The notes beneath the pieces are model-generated. The model ran no database searches. It saw only the letters and a program-made list of their open reading frames with translations, and was not told where the DNA came from. Below are positions 28,533 through 37,380 of a stretch of 64,000 nt of DNA, piece by piece. The stretch's first letter is position 1, and each line of letters starts with the position of its first letter. This stretch comes from UBA6136 sp044351045 (GTDB lineage: Bacteria > Pseudomonadota > Gammaproteobacteria > Methylococcales > Methylococcaceae). The stretch spans positions 1-64,000 of the forward strand of contig JBILGM010000011.1 of NCBI GenBank assembly GCA_044351045.1, read 5' to 3'. Made by a program: the position numbers and the translations under genes.

Positions 28533-29018
28533 TTAGTGATGGTGATGTCCACCCGGGCCATGAACATGGCCGTGTTCCAGCTCTTTGGCGGTGGCATCCC
28601 GAATCTCGGTGACCTCGACATCGAAGGTCAGCGTGATGCCAGCCATGGGGTGATTGCCATCAAGAATAACCTCGTCGCCATCCACGTCGATAACCGTGAC
28701 CAGCTGCATGCCCTCCGGTGACTGCGCTTGAAACTGCATGCCGGGGACAATCTGGTCCACGCCCTGAAAGGAGCTCTTCGGGACCGACTGCACCATTTCA
28801 TTATCCCGCTCACCGTAGCCGTCTGCAGGGGCGACGGTAACGCTGAATTTGTCGCCCACAGCCCGGCCAATCAGGGCGCTCTCCAGGCCAGGGATGATGT
28901 TGCCCAGTCCGTGCAGGTAGGCCAACGGTTCCTGACCTTCGGAACTGTCAAGGATGTCGCCGTCATCGTTGGTGAGTTTGTAGTGGATGGAAACGACCTT
29001 ATTGTTTGCAATCTGCAT
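28533..29018 (-). CDS. slyD: FKBP-type peptidyl-prolyl isomerase SlyD
   Basis: 161 residues. N-terminal half-FKBP domain (VVSIHYKLTNDDGDILDSSEGQEPLAYLHG), the insert-in-flap chaperone domain (residues 70-120) and a short His-rich tail HGHVHGPGGHHHH that binds nickel. SlyD is a cytosolic isomerase/chaperone and nickel supplier for hydrogenase maturation. It diverges from pcnB. Confidence 0.95.
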   Translation of the reverse strand: MQIANNKVVSIHYKLTNDDGDILDSSEGQEPLAYLHGLGNIIPGLESALIGRAVGDKFSVTVAPADGYGERDNEMVQSVPKSSFQGVDQIVPGMQFQAQSPEGMQLVTVIDVDGDEVILDGNHPMAGITLTFDVEVTEIRDATAKELEHGHVHGPGGHHHH

Positions 29019-29157
29019 GAATGTCTCGATACTCGTGAATTTGAGGCGGCATGATAGCGGGTTTGCTCAGCAAGGACACTTTTTGCCAGCGCTTGTCCGG
29101 TAAGTTAATATTCGCGGCGTTTCTCCATTCACTTCTGCAGATGGAAATCCTCTGTCC

Positions 29158-30534
29158 ATTCTTACGTTCATCAAAAAACTTCTAGCGCCTTCTCCGCTGG
29201 TTGAGACGCCTTCGGCGATCCTCAGTGAAGGCTTGCCGCGGGTCTATAGCCGCTCGGAGCACAATATTTCCCGATCGCTGGTGAGCGAAAATGCGCTGAA
29301 AGTGCTTTATCGGCTGAAAAAGGCAGGCTTTGAAGCCTATCTGGTTGGTGGGTGTGTCCGCGATTTGCTCCTGGGGCGTGAGCCTAAAGATTTCGATGTC
29401 GTCACGGATGCACATCCAGAGCAGATTCGATCCGTATTTCGCAACTGCCGTTTGATCGGTCGCCGCTTTCGTCTGGCCCATGTTCACTTTGGCCAGGAAA
29501 TTATCGAGGTCGCCACATTTCGCGCCCTGCAAACTGAAGAAGCGCAGACCGATCGAGTTCTCGAAAATGGTCGCATACTCCGTGACAATGTCTACGGCAC
29601 GATCGAGGAAGATGCGTTTCGACGCGATTTTTCCGTTAATGCACTTTATTACAACATCAATGATTTTTCCGTCGTTGATTTCGTCGGTGGCATGGAGGAT
29701 CACCGTGCTTGCGTGATGCGTCTGATCGGCGATCCCGAGAAGCGTTATCGCGAAGATCCTGTTCGAATGCTGCGCGCGGTCCGTTTCGCCGTGAAGCTGG
29801 GTTTTACCATTCACGAGGATTCCGCCGAGCCGATTCCACGCCTAGCCAAATTGCTCCGGGAAATACCGGCGGCGCGGCTGTTTGATGAGGTCATGAAGCT
29901 GATGCTGTCCGGTTATGCCGTGCAGACCTTCGAGCAACTCCGCCATTACGGCCTGTTTGCGGCCCTGTTTCCCGAAACGGAGCGCTGTCTGGGCCAGGAG
30001 CCCGAAGGGTTCCCCCTGATTTTTCTGGCGAAATCACTGGAGCGAACGGATAGTCGGATCGCCGAACATAAGCCTGTGGCGCCTTACTTTCTTTTCGCCG
30101 CATTGCTATGGGAGCCGGTTCGGGCCCGCGCCCAGAAGCTGATCGAAGCGGGGCAAAACGCCCTGTTGGCCTATCAGGATGCGGGTAATGAAGTGGTCAA
30201 TCGTCAGATCCGGCTGATCGCGCTGCCCAAAAGTATTGGTTTGCCGGTTCGAGATGTCTGGTCCATGCAGCCGCGCTTTGAAATGACCCAAGGTGGGCGG
30301 CCGTTCCGGTTGTTGGGCCACCCCAAGTTCCGTGCGGCTTACGATTTTCTTGTCCTGCGCGCCGAGACCGGCGAGGCCGATCCCGTGCTGGCGGAGTGGT
30401 GGACGCGATTCCAGTCGGCCAATGAAGCCGAACAGAAATCCATGGTGCGCAGCGGTCAGCGGTCCTCCACCAGGACCCGGACACGCAAGCGGCGTCCACG
30501 CAAAAAAGCACCAGGTCATGCTCCCAGCTCCTGA
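29158..30534 (+). CDS. pcnB: poly(A) polymerase I (probable AUU start)
   Basis: Adds poly(A) tails that mark RNA for decay. The core GGCVRDLLLGREPKDFDVVTDAHP with catalytic aspartates, the FRLAHVHFG strand and the ERDFSVNALYYN-type segment (RRDFSVNALYYN) are clear. A TTG at 29233 would give 433 residues, but the frame is open further upstream and an ATT at 29158 gives (M)LTFIKKLLAPSPLVE, resembling the E. coli start MFTRVANFCRKVL. E. coli pcnB is known to use AUU, so I place the start there (458 residues; E. coli 465). The 3' end, very basic, overlaps folK. Confidence 0.9.
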   Translation: MLTFIKKLLAPSPLVETPSAILSEGLPRVYSRSEHNISRSLVSENALKVLYRLKKAGFEAYLVGGCVRDLLLGREPKDFDVVTDAHPEQIRSVFRNCRLIGRRFRLAHVHFGQEIIEVATFRALQTEEAQTDRVLENGRILRDNVYGTIEEDAFRRDFSVNALYYNINDFSVVDFVGGMEDHRACVMRLIGDPEKRYREDPVRMLRAVRFAVKLGFTIHEDSAEPIPRLAKLLREIPAARLFDEVMKLMLSGYAVQTFEQLRHYGLFAALFPETERCLGQEPEGFPLIFLAKSLERTDSRIAEHKPVAPYFLFAALLWEPVRARAQKLIEAGQNALLAYQDAGNEVVNRQIRLIALPKSIGLPVRDVWSMQPRFEMTQGGRPFRLLGHPKFRAAYDFLVLRAETGEADPVLAEWWTRFQSANEAEQKSMVRSGQRSSTRTRTRKRRPRKKAPGHAPSS

Positions 30535-31030
30535 TGTCCCATCGGTCAGAGTCTTCATCGGTTTGGGGGGTAATCTAGAGCGGCCGGTTGATCACATCAG
30601 ATCCGCACGAGACGCGATAGCAGCATTACCCCTCGTTCGTGAGGCCGGTTTTTCCAGTCTTTACCGAAGCGCTCCCATGGGGCCGGCGGACCAACCAGAC
30701 TATGTCAACGCCGTCATGGCCGTGGACACGACCCTGGAACCTTTGCCGCTACTGGATCACTTGCAGGCCATTGAAACGGCGCATGGACGGGTGCGGTTGG
30801 GCGAGCGCTGGGGGCCGCGAACGCTGGACCTGGATATTCTGGTTTTCGGCGATCAGGAAATTCGTACAAATCGATTGCAGGTTCCTCACTCCGGCATGAC
30901 CGAGCGCGAATTCGTGCTTTATCCACTTATGGAGGTAGCGCCGGATCTTGCGGTCCCAGGTTTGGGCTTGCTGAAGAATCTGGTTGATGCCTGTCCTCGC
31001 CGGGGGTTGACGGTGATGGCCGATGAGTGA
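30518..31030 (+). CDS. folK: HPPK, folate biosynthesis
   Basis: 170 residues from the ATG at 30518, overlapping the pcnB 3' end by 17 bp. 6-hydroxymethyl-7,8-dihydropterin pyrophosphokinase. Seen: FIGLGGNLERPVDHI, SSLYRSAPMGPADQPDYVNAV, and the magnesium-binding WGPRTLDLDILVFGD. Standard pcnB-folK order; it overlaps panB by 8 bp. Confidence 0.95.
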   Translation: MLPAPDVPSVRVFIGLGGNLERPVDHIRSARDAIAALPLVREAGFSSLYRSAPMGPADQPDYVNAVMAVDTTLEPLPLLDHLQAIETAHGRVRLGERWGPRTLDLDILVFGDQEIRTNRLQVPHSGMTEREFVLYPLMEVAPDLAVPGLGLLKNLVDACPRRGLTVMADE

Positions 31031-31826
31031 GGTCAGGCCTTGTCTCACGGTGCCTGCATTGCACGAGATAAAGTCGCGGGGTGAAAAAATTGCCGCCCTG
31101 ACAGCCTATGATGCTTCGTTTGCTGCGGTCATGGAAGCGGCAGGAATCGACATGATACTGGTCGGGGACTCTCTCGGTATGGTGATCCAGGGCCAGGAGA
31201 CGACCTTGCCGGTCACGCTGGAGCAGATGATCTACCATGCGTCCGCCGTCCGCCGTGGAGCCGCCGCGCCTTTACTGGTGGTAGATCTGCCTTTCATGAC
31301 TTACGCGTCCGTTTCCCAGGCGCAGGAGAGCGCGGCGCGACTTGTGCGTGAGGCGGGCGCCCAGATGGTCAAGCTGGAGGGAGGGCGGCAACGTGTCGAG
31401 ATCGTTAATGCGCTGGCGTCGGAGGACATTCCTGTCTGCGCGCATCTTGGCCTTTTGCCCCAGTCCATCCATCGGCTGGGCGGCTATAAGGTGCAGGGCC
31501 GCGATGACCACAGTGCCCAGAGACTGCTCGAGGAGGCGATCTTGCTGGAGGAGGCCGGCGCGTCGCTTTTGGTGCTGGAGTGCGTGCCGGCAACCCTCGC
31601 CAGTGAGATTACGCTGGCTCTCTCGATACCGACGATTGGCATTGGTGCGGGCGTAGGCTGCGATGGTCAGGTGCTGGTATCCTACGACATGCTGGGTTTG
31701 ACCTCACGCTGCCCCAGGTTCTGCCGAAATTTCCTGGCAGATGCGCCCGGAATCCGAGAAGCCTTTGCCGCCTATGTGAGTGACGTTCGGGAGCTACGCT
31801 TCCCGACGCCCGAGCATAGCTACTGA
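31023..31826 (+). CDS. panB: ketopantoate hydroxymethyltransferase
   Basis: 267 residues, TIM barrel. First step of pantothenate synthesis: alpha-ketoisovalerate plus methylene-THF gives ketopantoate. Motifs LTAYDASFAAVMEAAGIDMILVGDSLGMVIQG (metal-binding Asp in VGDSLGM), KLEGG, and IPVCAHLGLLPQSIHRLGGYKVQG. Overlaps folK and is followed by panC 19 bp downstream. Confidence 0.96.
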   Translation: MSEVRPCLTVPALHEIKSRGEKIAALTAYDASFAAVMEAAGIDMILVGDSLGMVIQGQETTLPVTLEQMIYHASAVRRGAAAPLLVVDLPFMTYASVSQAQESAARLVREAGAQMVKLEGGRQRVEIVNALASEDIPVCAHLGLLPQSIHRLGGYKVQGRDDHSAQRLLEEAILLEEAGASLLVLECVPATLASEITLALSIPTIGIGAGVGCDGQVLVSYDMLGLTSRCPRFCRNFLADAPGIREAFAAYVSDVRELRFPTPEHSY

Positions 31827-31845
31827 TATATTTCCATCGGGCCTT

Positions 31846-32706
31846 ATGCAGACCTTAGGTTTGATCGCTGAACTGCGTGAGACGATCCATGATTGGCGAG
31901 CCGGTGGCGATCGCATCGCCTTTGTCCCCACCATGGGTAATCTGCATGACGGTCATCTTCGCTTGGTCGACGAGGCGCGATGCCAGGCCGATCGTGTGGT
32001 GGTCAGTGTTTTCGTGAATCCTTACCAGTTCGGACCGTCCGAGGATTTTGGCGCTTACCCAAGAACTCCGACCGAAGATGCCAGCAAACTCAACGCTGTG
32101 GGTGTGGATCTCTTGTACCTGCCTGAAGTTGCCGAAATCTATCCGGACGATCCAGCTCGCATGGCTTTTGCCGAGTTGCCGGGACTTTCTGAGGATTTGT
32201 GCGGAATATTCCGGCCGGGTCATTTCCGGGGTGTGGCTACGGTTGTTCTGAAGTTGTTGAATCAGGTTCAGCCAGATTTGGCTGTGTTCGGAGAGAAGGA
32301 CTATCAACAGTTGACGATCATTCGGCGCATGGTGCGGGATTTGGATCTCCCAGTCGAGATTCGAGGCGTTCCCACCGTCCGTGAACCCACAGGGCTGGCG
32401 ATGAGCTCGCGAAATGCCTACCTGTCGGAAGATGATCGAGCGACAGCTGGTCTTCTTTACGCCGTGCTTTGTCAGGTGGCGGAGGCGATGCATCTGGGGT
32501 GTCGGAATTTTTCGATGATTGAGGTCCAGCAAACAACGGCTCTGACCGAAGCTGGATTCAAGGTCGATTATTTTGCGATTCGACGTCAGGAAGACTTGCT
32601 GATGCCTCGCCCGGAAGATGCCCGCCTAGTGGTGCTTGTTGCGGCAAGGCTGTGCCGAACGCGTCTCATCGATAACCTCAAGGTTTGTCTGGATCACCCT
32701 TTCTGA
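31846..32706 (+). CDS. panC: pantothenate synthetase
   Basis: 286 residues from the ATG at 31846; the frame runs further up into panB but without conservation. ATP-dependent joining of pantoate and beta-alanine. The HIGH-like signature PTMGNLHDGHLRLV, VSVFVNPYQFGPSEDF, GEKDYQQLTIIRRMV and MSSRNAYLS (KMSKS-like) are present. panD is absent from the usual downstream place; instead cbbR converges, overlapping the last 29 bp. Confidence 0.96.
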   Translation: MQTLGLIAELRETIHDWRAGGDRIAFVPTMGNLHDGHLRLVDEARCQADRVVVSVFVNPYQFGPSEDFGAYPRTPTEDASKLNAVGVDLLYLPEVAEIYPDDPARMAFAELPGLSEDLCGIFRPGHFRGVATVVLKLLNQVQPDLAVFGEKDYQQLTIIRRMVRDLDLPVEIRGVPTVREPTGLAMSSRNAYLSEDDRATAGLLYAVLCQVAEAMHLGCRNFSMIEVQQTTALTEAGFKVDYFAIRRQEDLLMPRPEDARLVVLVAARLCRTRLIDNLKVCLDHPF

Positions 32707-33646
32707 GGTCAGCAAGTTGATGCCCGATGGCGGCCTCGATGATATCGTTCCGGACGAATCGATGGGCCTCCAGCCGCACGAAGTCGGCAAACTGGGTGGC
32801 GATGGCGGATAGCCGTTTGCCCGCACGGTGCACCATGAACCACTGGCGCATGATCGGGAATGATTCCACATCAAGAACCACCAGCCTTCCGCCCTCGAGT
32901 TCTCGCTCGAGCGTGTGTATCGATACGATGCCCAGGCCCAGGCCTTCTTCTACGCCTTGCTTAATGGCTCCATTGGTATTCATTTCCATGCTCACCGTGA
33001 GGTGAACGCCACGTTCGGCCAGAAATCGTTCCACAGAATTGCGCGTTCCGGAGCCGATTTCCCGCATGATGAAGGTTTCATTTGAGAGCTCCTTGAGCGC
33101 GATATTCTTTTTTCCGGACAGGGGGTGTCCCGCCGGCGCGATGATGACCAACGGGTTTTTGAGGAAGGATTCGGCTTCAAGATCCTGAGTGTCTGGTGGT
33201 TGTCCCATCAGCAGGAGGTCGGCTTCGTTATCCTCTAGATTTTGCAACAGCCCCTTGCGATTGGTGACCTTGAAGCTGACGCGGACCTTGGGATGGCGTC
33301 TGCAAAATTCGCCCAGCAACCGAATGGCGAAGTAGTGGACGGTATTGGCCACCGAGACATTCAGTCGGCCGGTTTCAGTCCCCTTCAGTTCTTCAATGAG
33401 CTGCTCTGCCTCGTCCAGTTGCTGGGCGATGTTACGACTCAACTGGTATAACTCTGCACCGGCCTGGGTCAAGTAGATCTTTTTGCCCAATCGTTCGAAC
33501 AGCGGAAGGCCAACAGCTTCTTCGAACTGCTTGATCTGCATCGAGACGGCGGGTTGTGTCAGGAAAAGTTCCTCGGCGGCCCGCGTGAAGCTAAGTCGTT
33601 TTGCGACCCGCTCGAATACCTTGAGTTGTCTAAGGGTGATGTTCAT
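32678..33646 (-). CDS. cbbR: LysR-type regulator, CbbR-like
   Basis: 322 residues. N-terminal winged helix-turn-helix (LRQLKVFERVAKRLSFTRAAEELFLTQPAVSMQIKQFEE) and C-terminal periplasmic-fold effector domain. The HTH and the VANTVHYFAIRLLGEFCRRHP segment are typical of CbbR, activator of Calvin-cycle operons sensing metabolites. It is divergent from transketolase, the classical LysR layout, and a TTTA-N9-TAAA palindrome lies 31 bp before its start. The CbbR subfamily is a strong resemblance, not a proof. Its 3' end overlaps panC. Confidence 0.85.
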   Translation of the reverse strand: MNITLRQLKVFERVAKRLSFTRAAEELFLTQPAVSMQIKQFEEAVGLPLFERLGKKIYLTQAGAELYQLSRNIAQQLDEAEQLIEELKGTETGRLNVSVANTVHYFAIRLLGEFCRRHPKVRVSFKVTNRKGLLQNLEDNEADLLLMGQPPDTQDLEAESFLKNPLVIIAPAGHPLSGKKNIALKELSNETFIMREIGSGTRNSVERFLAERGVHLTVSMEMNTNGAIKQGVEEGLGLGIVSIHTLERELEGGRLVVLDVESFPIMRQWFMVHRAGKRLSAIATQFADFVRLEAHRFVRNDIIEAAIGHQLADLRKGDPDKP

Positions 33647-33676
33647 GGGGAGGCTCCCGTAAATTCATCAGTGATT

Positions 33677-33693
33677 ATTTATCTTATCGGTAA
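33677..33693. promoter_or_regulatory. candidate CbbR (LysR) operator
   Basis: Palindrome TTTATCTTATCGGTAAA, containing the LysR T-N11-A pattern. A second A/T-rich half-site-like region (TCAGTGATTATTTA) abuts it. It lies in the cbbR-tkt divergent region, close to cbbR, as expected for autoregulation. Confidence 0.45.
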
Positions 33694-33828
33694 AAAAATC
33701 TGACTTCTTCTTATACGAGAGAGGCTTTAGAGTGTCCACCCCAAAGAGCGGGACACTGTGTTTCCGTCCGCAATGATTTCCATGAGCGATCCTCAATCTG
33801 GGTTGGACCTAGCCGTTTGCGGTAGATC

Positions 33829-33858
33829 GTGACAAACCCGGTGTCTCTGATGGATAAT
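33829..33858 (+). promoter_or_regulatory. candidate promoter of tkt
   Basis: GTGACA, 18-bp spacer, GATAAT, about 40 bp before the tkt start. It is a good -10 with a fair -35. Upstream at 33731-33757 AGTGTCC/GGACACT arms form a further inverted repeat of unknown role. Confidence 0.42.
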
Positions 33859-33898
33859 TCTGCGTTCCATATTTATCAACAATCTTAAGGAGAACATC

Positions 33899-35911
33899 AT
33901 GCCCTCGCGCCGAGAACTTGCAAACGCCATCCGCGCATTGAGCATGGACGCCGTACAGAAAGCGAATTCCGGACATCCCGGAGCGCCTATGGGAATGGCC
34001 GACATTGCCGAGGTTTTGTGGAATGACTATATGCGCCACAACCCGGTCAATCCCAAATGGCCCGATCGCGATCGTTTTGTGCTGTCCAATGGGCATGGTT
34101 CGATGCTGATTTATTCCCTGTTACACCTGACAGGCTATGCCCTTCCGATTGAAGAACTGAAAAAATTCCGTCAGCTGCATTCTAAGACGCCGGGTCACCC
34201 GGAATACGGCTATGCGCCCGGTGTAGAGACGACAACCGGTCCTCTGGGCCAGGGTATTACCAATGCGGTGGGCATGGCTTTGGCCGAGCGAACACTGGGC
34301 GGTCAATTCAACAAGCCAGGGCACAAGATCGTTGATCATTTCACCTATGTATTCCTGGGTGATGGCTGTCTGATGGAAGGCATCTCTCACGAAGCCTGCT
34401 CGCTGGCTGGCTCCATGAAGTTGGGCAAGCTAATCGCCTTCTACGACGACAACAACATCTCCATCGATGGGGAAGTGCGCGGACATGGCGACACCCCGGG
34501 CTGGTTCCTGGATAACACCCCCAAGCGCTTTGAAGCTTATGGATGGCATGTCATACCGAAGGTGGATGGCCATGATCCCGAAGCAATCAAGAAAGCGATT
34601 GAAGAAGCTCGCAAGGTCACCGACAAGCCAACGATCATTTGCTGCCAGACCATTATCGGTTTTGGTTCACCCAACAAACAAGGCAAGGAAGAGTGTCACG
34701 GCGCCGCACTGGGTAACGACGAAATCGCTTTAACTCGCGAAAATCTGGGCTGGAAGCATGCCCCGTTCGAGATTCCCGGCGACATCTACGAAGGGTGGGA
34801 TGCCAAGGAGATTGGTGCCAAGGTTGAAGGCGACTGGAATGACCGCTTCGAGAACTATCGTCGCGAATTCCCGGAATTGGCGACGGAGTTCGAGCGTCGC
34901 ATGTCCGGTGAGTTGCCCAAGGATTGGGCCGAAAAATCCGCTGCATTCGTTGCGAAGGTCAACGAGAAAGGCGAAACCATCGCCAGCCGCAAGGCCTCCC
35001 AGAACACCCTGAACGGCTTTGGGCCATTGCTGCCTGAGTTGCTTGGCGGCTCCGCCGACCTGGCGGGTTCCAACCTGACGCTCTGGTCTGGTTGCAAAGA
35101 TGTCAATGCGCCGGGTCACGACGGAAATTACGTTTACTATGGCGTGCGTGAATTCGGCATGTCGGCGATCATGAACGGGGTCGCGGTTCATGGCGGTTTC
35201 ATCCCGTATGGCGCTACCTTCTTGATGTTCTCTGAGTACGCTCGGAACGCCATTCGCATGGCGGCGCTGATGAAGGCTCCCGTCATCTATGTGTACACCC
35301 ATGACTCTATAGGTCTCGGCGAAGACGGTCCTACTCACCAGCCTGTTGAACAGACAGCCACGTTGCGTATGGTGCCAAATCTGCACGTTTGGCGTCCGTC
35401 GGATGCGGTTGAATCCGCAGTTTGCTGGAAGGCTGCTGTTGATCGCAAGGATGGCCCCAGCTGCCTGATCTTCTCACGTCAGAATCTGCCGCATGTGAGC
35501 CGGTCTGCCGAGCAAATCGCGGGTATTGGCAAAGGGGGTTATGTTCTCCGCGATTGTGCGGGCACCCCGGATGCAATCATCATCGCCACCGGTTCCGAAG
35601 TCGAGTTGGCGGTAAAGGCTCAGGAAGCACTGGCCGAGAAGGGCAAAAATGTTCGTGTTGTGTCAGTGCCATCGACCAATGTGTTTGACGCCCAAAGCCA
35701 AGCCTACCGTGATTCGGTCCTGCCGCCCGCTGTAAAGTGTCGCGTGGCTGTCGAGGCGGGTGTCAGTGATGGCTGGTACAAGTATGTGGGGTTTGACGGC
35801 AAGGTCATCGGGCTTGATCGTTTTGGTGAGTCTGCTCCCGCAGGCGAACTTTTCAAGGAGTTCGGCTTTACGGTTGAAAATGTTGTAAAGACTGTCGAAG
35901 GACTTTTCTAA
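33899..35911 (+). CDS. tkt: transketolase
   Basis: 670 residues, full length, with AAGGAGA upstream of the ATG. Thiamine-diphosphate enzyme moving two-carbon units in the Calvin/pentose phosphate cycle. Visible: ANSGHPGAPMGMADIAEVLW, GHGSMLIYSLLHLTGY, the ThDP motif GDGCLMEGISHEA...DDNNISIDG, and THDSIGLGEDGPTHQPVEQ in the second domain. Its placement next to cbbR suggests the Calvin-cycle copy (cbbT). fba follows after an 11-bp hairpin. Confidence 0.96.
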   Translation: MPSRRELANAIRALSMDAVQKANSGHPGAPMGMADIAEVLWNDYMRHNPVNPKWPDRDRFVLSNGHGSMLIYSLLHLTGYALPIEELKKFRQLHSKTPGHPEYGYAPGVETTTGPLGQGITNAVGMALAERTLGGQFNKPGHKIVDHFTYVFLGDGCLMEGISHEACSLAGSMKLGKLIAFYDDNNISIDGEVRGHGDTPGWFLDNTPKRFEAYGWHVIPKVDGHDPEAIKKAIEEARKVTDKPTIICCQTIIGFGSPNKQGKEECHGAALGNDEIALTRENLGWKHAPFEIPGDIYEGWDAKEIGAKVEGDWNDRFENYRREFPELATEFERRMSGELPKDWAEKSAAFVAKVNEKGETIASRKASQNTLNGFGPLLPELLGGSADLAGSNLTLWSGCKDVNAPGHDGNYVYYGVREFGMSAIMNGVAVHGGFIPYGATFLMFSEYARNAIRMAALMKAPVIYVYTHDSIGLGEDGPTHQPVEQTATLRMVPNLHVWRPSDAVESAVCWKAAVDRKDGPSCLIFSRQNLPHVSRSAEQIAGIGKGGYVLRDCAGTPDAIIIATGSEVELAVKAQEALAEKGKNVRVVSVPSTNVFDAQSQAYRDSVLPPAVKCRVAVEAGVSDGWYKYVGFDGKVIGLDRFGESAPAGELFKEFGFTVENVVKTVEGLF

Positions 35912-35920
35912 AACCCTAAC

Positions 35921-35949
35921 TGAGCCCGACTCTTCAAAAGTCGGGCTCA
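35921..35949 (+). promoter_or_regulatory. intercistronic stem-loop tkt-fba
   Basis: Perfect 11-bp stem TGAGCCCGACT / AGTCGGGCTCA with a 7-base loop, but no T run after it. It is better read as an mRNA-stabilising or processing hairpin, or a leaky attenuator, than as a full terminator. Confidence 0.6.
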
Positions 35950-35974
35950 ATGAAGTAATCATAGAGGAACCAAA

Positions 35975-37000
35975 ATGGCGTTAATCTCTTTGAGGCAGCT
36001 GTTGGATCATGCAGCTGAAAACAACTATGGCGTACCTTCGTTCAATGTGAATAACCTGGAACAAATCCAGGCGATTCTCGAAGCCGCCAAGGAAACCGAT
36101 AGCCCTGTAATCGTCCAGATTTCCGCAGGTGCCCGCAAATATGCCGGTGAGCCCTTCCTGCGTCACCTGATGTATGCGGCCCTGGAAATGTATCCGGAAA
36201 TCCCGATCTGTGTGCACCAGGATCACGGCGCGTCTCCGGCCGTGTGTTTCCGTTCGATTCAGAGCGGATTCAGCTCCGTCATGATGGACGGCTCATTGAA
36301 GGAGGACGCAAAAACTCCAGCGACATACGAATATAACGTGGAAGTCACCAGCCGAGTTGCCGAACTGGCTCATGCCTGTGGCGTTTCCGTTGAAGGCGAG
36401 TTGGGATGCCTGGGTTCATTGGAAGGAACTGGCGATCATTCCCAATTGCTGACTGATCCCGAGGAAGCGGCTGATTTTGTGAAGAAAACCAAGGTCGATG
36501 CACTGGCCATTGCTATCGGTACTTCTCACGGCGCCTATAAGTTCACCCGTCCTCCGACCGGTGACATTTTGGCCATTGACCGCGTCAAGGCCATTCATGC
36601 CCGTATCCCAAGCACCCATCTGGTCATGCATGGCTCTTCCTCGGTCCCTCAGGACTGGTTGAAGATCATCAATGAGTATGGCGGTGATATGGGTGAAACC
36701 TATGGCGTTCCAGTAGAGGAAATTGTCGAAGGTATCAAGCATGGGGTCCGCAAGGTGAACATTGACACGGATCTGCGTATGGCTTCAACAGGCGCGATGC
36801 GCAAGTTCTTCGCTGAGAATAAAAAGGAATTTGACCCGCGCAAATTCCTTGCTGCCGCCACTCAAGGAATGAAGCAGATCTGCAAGAACCGTTACGAAGC
36901 TTTCGGTACCGCTGGTAACGCGGCAAAAATCAAGCCGTTGAGCTTGGCCCAAATGACAGATCTATACGCTGCCGGAAAGCTGGATCCAATTATCAAATAA
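35975..37000 (+). CDS. fba: class II fructose-bisphosphate aldolase
   Basis: 341 residues, zinc-dependent class II aldolase of the long, Calvin-cycle-associated type (cbbA). Seen: YGVPSFNVNNLEQIQAILEAA, ICVHQDHGASPAVCF with metal-binding His, EGELGCLGSLEG, AIGTSHGAYKF, HGSSSVPQDW and RKVNIDTDLRMA. Cleaves or forms FBP (and SBP in autotrophs). Ribosome site AGAGGAAC precedes the ATG. It ends at a strong terminator. Confidence 0.95.
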   Translation: MALISLRQLLDHAAENNYGVPSFNVNNLEQIQAILEAAKETDSPVIVQISAGARKYAGEPFLRHLMYAALEMYPEIPICVHQDHGASPAVCFRSIQSGFSSVMMDGSLKEDAKTPATYEYNVEVTSRVAELAHACGVSVEGELGCLGSLEGTGDHSQLLTDPEEAADFVKKTKVDALAIAIGTSHGAYKFTRPPTGDILAIDRVKAIHARIPSTHLVMHGSSSVPQDWLKIINEYGGDMGETYGVPVEEIVEGIKHGVRKVNIDTDLRMASTGAMRKFFAENKKEFDPRKFLAAATQGMKQICKNRYEAFGTAGNAAKIKPLSLAQMTDLYAAGKLDPIIK

Positions 37001-37026
37001 ACCCGATTCATTTAGATCGGCAAGCA

Positions 37027-37063
37027 AAACGGGTCAGGTACCAAAAGTGCCTGGCCCGTTTTT
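37027..37063 (+). terminator. intrinsic terminator of tkt-fba
   Basis: Long GC-rich stem (ACGGGTCAGGTAC pairing with GTGCCTGGCCCGT, one mismatch pair region) and a TTTTT tract, about 30 bp after the fba stop. Confidence 0.85.
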
Positions 37064-37187
37064 ACATGGTGTCGGTTGACAGGGCGCAATCATCTGGCTT
37101 CGTGATTCATCCATTGCACCCGGTAAGGATATTAATCAGCTGAACGTGAAGGCTGTCGCGGGTAATTGAGAATCTTAGGCCAGTCGA

Positions 37188-37380
37188 ACGCCGCTGGTCG
37201 AAAAGATCATCGCCCATATCAACGAACTGTTTCAGGGCGAACTGACCGACGAAAACAAGCAGGGTTATGACAATGACTTGCTTCAAGACCAAAGGTGCTG
37301 CAGCCCGAAATTCTAATCCAGCTTGTGGCCATCAACACCAAGCCGCAGTTCGGTGGTTCGCCCGACCTCACAGTAATCTC
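37188..37380 (+). pseudogene. hsdR (type I restriction R subunit) C-terminal remnant
   Basis: On the plus strand TPLVEKIIAHINELFQG and ELTDEN read in one frame. After a one-base shift near 37293 the text continues VLQPEILIQLVAINTKPQFGGSPDL. Together they match the HsdR C-terminal pattern (VEKIIAFINELFEGDLTD ... LLESETL.QQAANNTKEQFANSPDL) that I know from type I R subunits. No motor domain, hsdM or hsdS is present. The rest of 37064-37599 shows no gene. Confidence 0.6.

Noticed and set aside
31405..31593. Minus-strand frames opposite panB and panC
   Set aside because: Arg/Pro-rich translations typical of shadows of GC-rich coding sequence.
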